Part shown: positions 60,276-64,000 of the stretch, piece after piece
Layout of the letters: each line of letters begins with the position of its first letter
Position numbering within the stretch: position 1 is the first letter of the stretch
Assembly: GCA_025267735.1 (NCBI GenBank)
Contig: CM046298.1
Location: forward strand, 38,459,264-38,523,263
Length of the DNA stretch: 64,000 bases
Direction of reading: 5' to 3'
DNA from: Mactra quadrangularis
Lineage: Eukaryota > Mollusca > Bivalvia > Venerida > Mactridae
Translations under genes and position numbers: made by a program
Notes under the pieces: generated by a model
What the model was told of the DNA's origin: nothing
The model's database searches: none
What the model saw: only the letters and a program-made list of their open reading frames with translations

Positions 60276-60864
60276 GATGTCCTTTGGTCTTAGAAAACCA
60301 AACGTTTTATCTTAGAAATATATCATTATGAATATAGAACAGGCTACTAAAATAGCCTTTTAGGACAACTACCTACACAAAACCTTATTTCATCTAATGA
60401 TTGATCCTCGTTGTCAAATGACTTGACCTGTTAATAATTGCTCCTATTATAGCATTGAAGCAAGTAGACATTAAAATGTACTTGTATGAATATTATTCAT
60501 ATGCTTAAGTGACCTCTTTTATATGACTGAAAAAATGCTACAATGCAATGTAAAGCACAATGCATTATGATGGTTTTTGTTGAAAGTTAAACGGGTCTTA
60601 CCTTGGTTACTATAATACGACAATCAAATGTAATTTCTACGCATTAGCTTCTATACAAATTAATTTTGAGACATGCAATGAAAGATAACTTTACAGATAA
60701 TAGGGTCAACAAAAAACAAACGGATAAACCTTCCGAGCAAGGTCAAAACGTAGACGTACCGACAGGAACACAAATCTTAATGTAGACACGCCAAAATGAT
60801 AAACATAGGCTGAACGAAATGGACAAAAATCAAAACGGACACAGGCCAAAACGTAGACTAACCC

Positions 60865-61105
60865 TACCTGACACAAGTAAAAGCGTAGAGAAACCCAACC
60901 GGATAATGGTCAAAGCTTAGATGAACCCAACCGGATAAAGGTAAAAGCTTAGACGAACTCAACCGGATAAAGGTCAAAGCTTAGACGAACCCAACCGGAT
61001 AAAGGTCAAAGCTTAGACGAACCCAACCGGATAAAGGTCAAAGCTTAGACGAACCGAACCAGATAAAGGTCAAAGCTTAGACGAACCGAATTGGACAAAG
61101 TTCAA
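60865..61105. repeat. Minisatellite, 33-base units
   Basis: About six to seven units of 'aaccggataaaggtcaaagc' followed by 'ttagacgaaccc'. The central units are nearly identical and the flanking units decay outward ('aaaacgtagac' variants from 60730), as expected of an expanding array. Confidence 0.8.
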
Positions 61106-61924
61106 CACATAGAGAACTCGGTAACAATGTATATAGAACATGTATTGGAATGATTTGTTTTGCCATGTCTACATTATATAACGCTGACTTTTTTATTTAT
61201 TGACCAGTCGTCCATATAATGGCTCGATTCCAACAGGCATCATATTTATATATACAATTGTATATAGATAAATGCCAATGTCTATGACCTATGGAAGCGA
61301 TTTTGTCTCGCAAAGAACAACGAATCCTGAATTTCATGCAATAAAACCTTTCTTGACACAATCTCATTCAAATAAAAATACTTAACGCTTATTTTTACTT
61401 CCACGCGTAGCTTGGAGTACATATTCATATCAATGCCTAAGTGTTCTTAATCGATCGACAGTTTTGATCTGGAAAATATATTAAGGGTATTGGCCATTAT
61501 TCGTTAGAACTAACAACAGTAATCTATGCATGTATGTCTTGTGATTTATAGAACATGTTTATGACTGTGCAGTGAATACCATTGAGCATTTACTCATAAA
61601 TACTGAGGTAGGCAGTCAAACAGACATGCATTTATACTAACAAAGACATACAAAAAATGTAGCAACATGTATTCTTATACTCAGCATGTGAAAGTTGCTC
61701 GCTTATACACTCACACTATTATATACCAATGTATCATCAATAAATATATAGATCTACCTAGCTACATGAGTCAAGCTTTACACAGATCACTTAAGACAGG
61801 AGTATATTAAGCATTAACATTGTTCCTTGTTATGAATGTTTGATGACTTAGTGATGATTAATGGAACAGTCAATAATGTCCTACCATAGGAAAAAAAAAC
61901 ATGTAGACACACAAACACATTCAT

Positions 61925-62135
61925 AGAATGAGATGAGATTTTCTCCCTTCCGGAGAATGAGATGAGATTTTCTCCCTTCTGGAGAATGAGATGAGATTTT
62001 CTCCCTCCCGGAGTATGAGATGAGATTTTCTCCCTCCCGGAGTATGAGATGAGATGAGATTTTCTCCCTCCCGGAGTATGAGATGAGATTTTCTCCCTTC
62101 CGGAGAATGAGATGAGATTTTCTCCCTTCCAGATG
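61925..62135. repeat. Minisatellite, ~30-base GAGATTTTCTCCC units
   Basis: Seven units of 'gagatgagattttctccc' followed by 'ttccggagaat' or 'tcccggagtat'. Each unit contains the small palindrome 'gagattttctc'. The length is not a stop-containing multiple, so all frames stay open on the minus strand; these are not genes. Confidence 0.85.
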
Positions 62136-62486
62136 GGTTCGTTCTCCGGATTTTCTCCACACAGATCAGGGAAACCTACGGAAAAAGTAGATCTCACACA
62201 GCAAGATGGAGAAAAAATGCTCGGAAAAAGGCACCATCCTCACCCGGTCCCCATTTCATGAAAAATGTATCTCAATTATTCACTCATGAACAATCTCACT
62301 CAGAACAATGAATTTTACAAGACGGTGTACGATACAACCATTATTGATGTATGATTGATTTCTTTTGTATCAAGATTATGGACCATTATAGTCCTGGGCT
62401 ATCATTTAACTTAAGGTTCGCGGACTATTAGTCCGTTGTGACGTTTTTTCGTTCACTTTCGCGGACTGTACAGTCCTGCTGCACAC

Positions 62487-62835
62487 TTTTTATGTAGGAC
62501 AAAAGGTCCCATGGACAAAAAGTCCCATCTCAATTTTGACAGGGGTGGACAAAAAGTCCCATGTAGTTTTGCCACCGTGGACAAAAAGTCCCACCCAATT
62601 TTTGGCAGGGGTGGACAAAAAGTCCCATGTAGTTTTGCCACCGTGGACAAAAAGTCACATCTCATTTTTGACCGTCAAACCCTGAGGGGCGGACAAAAAG
62701 TCCCATGTAGTTTTGCCACCCGGACAAAAAGTCCCATATAAGTTTGACAGGAGTGGACAAAAAGTCCCATCTCATCTCTTTTTGTGTCCACCCTTCACAA
62801 ACTTTTTGTCTATGGGACTTTTTGTCCGGCTCCCA
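62487..62835. repeat. Minisatellite, GGACAAAAAGTCCC units with inverted last unit
   Basis: About nine copies of 'gtggacaaaaagtcccat' separated by alternating 'ctcaatttttgacagggg'-type and 'gtagttttgccacc' spacers. At the right end the core appears inverted (tatgggactttttgtccgg), so the array is bounded by opposite units. Related to 51350-51560. Confidence 0.75.
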
Positions 62836-64000
62836 CTTTTTATAGATATCTCGTTGCATTCTTATCATAGTATGAGAGGAAATGATTTAATGACGTTTCC
62901 CAGGACTCATCAATACTGTGTTTTAATAATTTCTTGTCTATCTATTCTAATTGTATTGAACAGTTTCCGTCTAGTTCAGGATTAAGTGTCTTAGCAATCT
63001 CTTTGGCAGTCACTATGAGAAGTTTTGATGTTAGCATTAAAAGCGCAAGCTATTATTCTCCATATCTCAATACCACCCTAGACTTTAATGCAGGTATATT
63101 GGAAAGAAAGACAGATGGAATATTAATATTCAATATTATAAGAAAGTATGTGTTTATCATACAAAATACTACTACATAAATATTTTATCCTTTAAACATT
63201 TAGTATGTACTGTACATAGGATAGTTTTGGTGCGCGTTCAGTTACGGCTAACTGTATGACGCGGTAGGTATAGTAACGAATTGACTGTTAATGGCTACCA
63301 TAAGCTTACAGATTTTAGAGGTTGTGTGCATATTTAAACAAGACCATGTTTATATAGAAGGAAGGGGGGGTCTCAAAATGACTATAAGAACTATTTTATT
63401 TTTTTATTAGATTTAAAGCTGCTCTGTTAGTACTCAAGTTTTATTCGGTGGATGGGGGATATGCGACAATCAAAACACAAAACGACGGTTTTTACGATTT
63501 CTTGGCGTTTCTTTTTCCATGAAATCAAATGTACGACTGTATAACATTTTTAGGTAGGTAATACATGTAGTTAAATGCGAATATTTTCCCGAGAAATTTA
63601 CGTATTCTACGGTATCTTTTACTGCAGTATATACTAGGCATTTCCATCTGGAGATCATTAAGAATCAATTATCATTCTTTTATACAAATGTATATAAGCA
63701 TATTTTATTTCTTTATCTTCTAACAGCAAGAAATTACACGTACAGTAATTATCTACGTTCTATGGGTAAATGAAAATACGCCAGTATGCACAAGCCAAGT
63801 TGTTTTTTATTATGACCTGTCCTGGTTCACCGTTTAGCACCGAACATTGAACAACAATAAGGGACATTAGTCAGTTATTTCCCCTTGTATACTCTTCAAA
63901 ATAGGTAGTCCAATCAGTTGGATTACTCGGACTTTACCCTTACTTTTAAATGGTAATTTGCCACAGTTAATCTTAAATAACTTTTTTTGGAAATCATTTA
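62836..64000. other. No gene recognised
   Basis: AT-rich to the window edge. Contains the inverted copy of the 54.5 kb repeat (63845-63945) and a G run at 63363-63371. No exon with splice support was seen. Confidence 0.4.

Noticed and set aside
61814..62197. Overlapping open frames of 79-127 codons on the minus strand
   Set aside because: They are translations of the 30-base minisatellite; all frames stay open because the unit contains no stop.
62453..62868. Open frames on both strands with repeated DKKSH-like or FLS-like peptides
   Set aside because: They are produced by the GGACAAAAAGTCCC array.

Overview
This window is animal nuclear DNA, AT-rich and intron-rich, and packed with small palindromic and terminal-inverted-repeat elements. 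The best guess is a mollusc, probably a bivalve. The main reason is a myosin regulatory light chain of the molluscan (scallop-like) type; tRNA-derived SINEs and many short DNA-transposon derivatives fit that. The species cannot be named from the sequence alone.

Two genes are reconstructed with confidence from exon joins that keep the reading frame. On the plus strand, 11.3-18.7 kb, is a complete six-exon mitochondrial carrier of the SLC25A34/35 type (306 residues, three carrier signatures). On the minus strand, 43.3-32.3 kb, is a complete myosin regulatory light chain gene (161-164 residues). The two genes converge and are about 13.5 kb apart.

The notable system is in the light chain gene. 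Exon 2 is present as two alternative copies and exon 4 as three. All five have clean splice sites and every copy keeps the frame, so up to six proteins could be made. One exon 2 copy carries a smooth-muscle-type phosphorylation motif (RATSNVF) and the other has lost its arginine. Splicing may therefore switch a phosphorylatable N-terminus on or off, independently of which of three N-lobe versions is used.

By region: 0-2.5 kb holds a probable first exon of a secreted cysteine-containing protein (minus strand, TATA box) and a tandem duplication. 2.5-11.3 kb has no recognised gene, but several large hairpins and inverted-repeat elements and one unassigned open frame. 11.3-19.7 kb is the carrier gene, whose introns and 3' flank hold a piggyBac-like element, a SINE, hAT-like elements and a compound palindrome. 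19.7-32.2 kb is repeat-rich: a second SINE, a 1.4 kb tandem duplication one copy of which is split by a 1.75 kb inverted-repeat transposon, a Tc1/mariner-like element and several minisatellites. 32.2-49.2 kb is the light chain gene with a candidate leading exon near 49.1 kb. 49-64 kb has no recognised gene and holds a further SINE-like unit, a hAT-like element, minisatellites and second copies of several inverted-repeat families. Repeat families were recognised by reading, not by database search.
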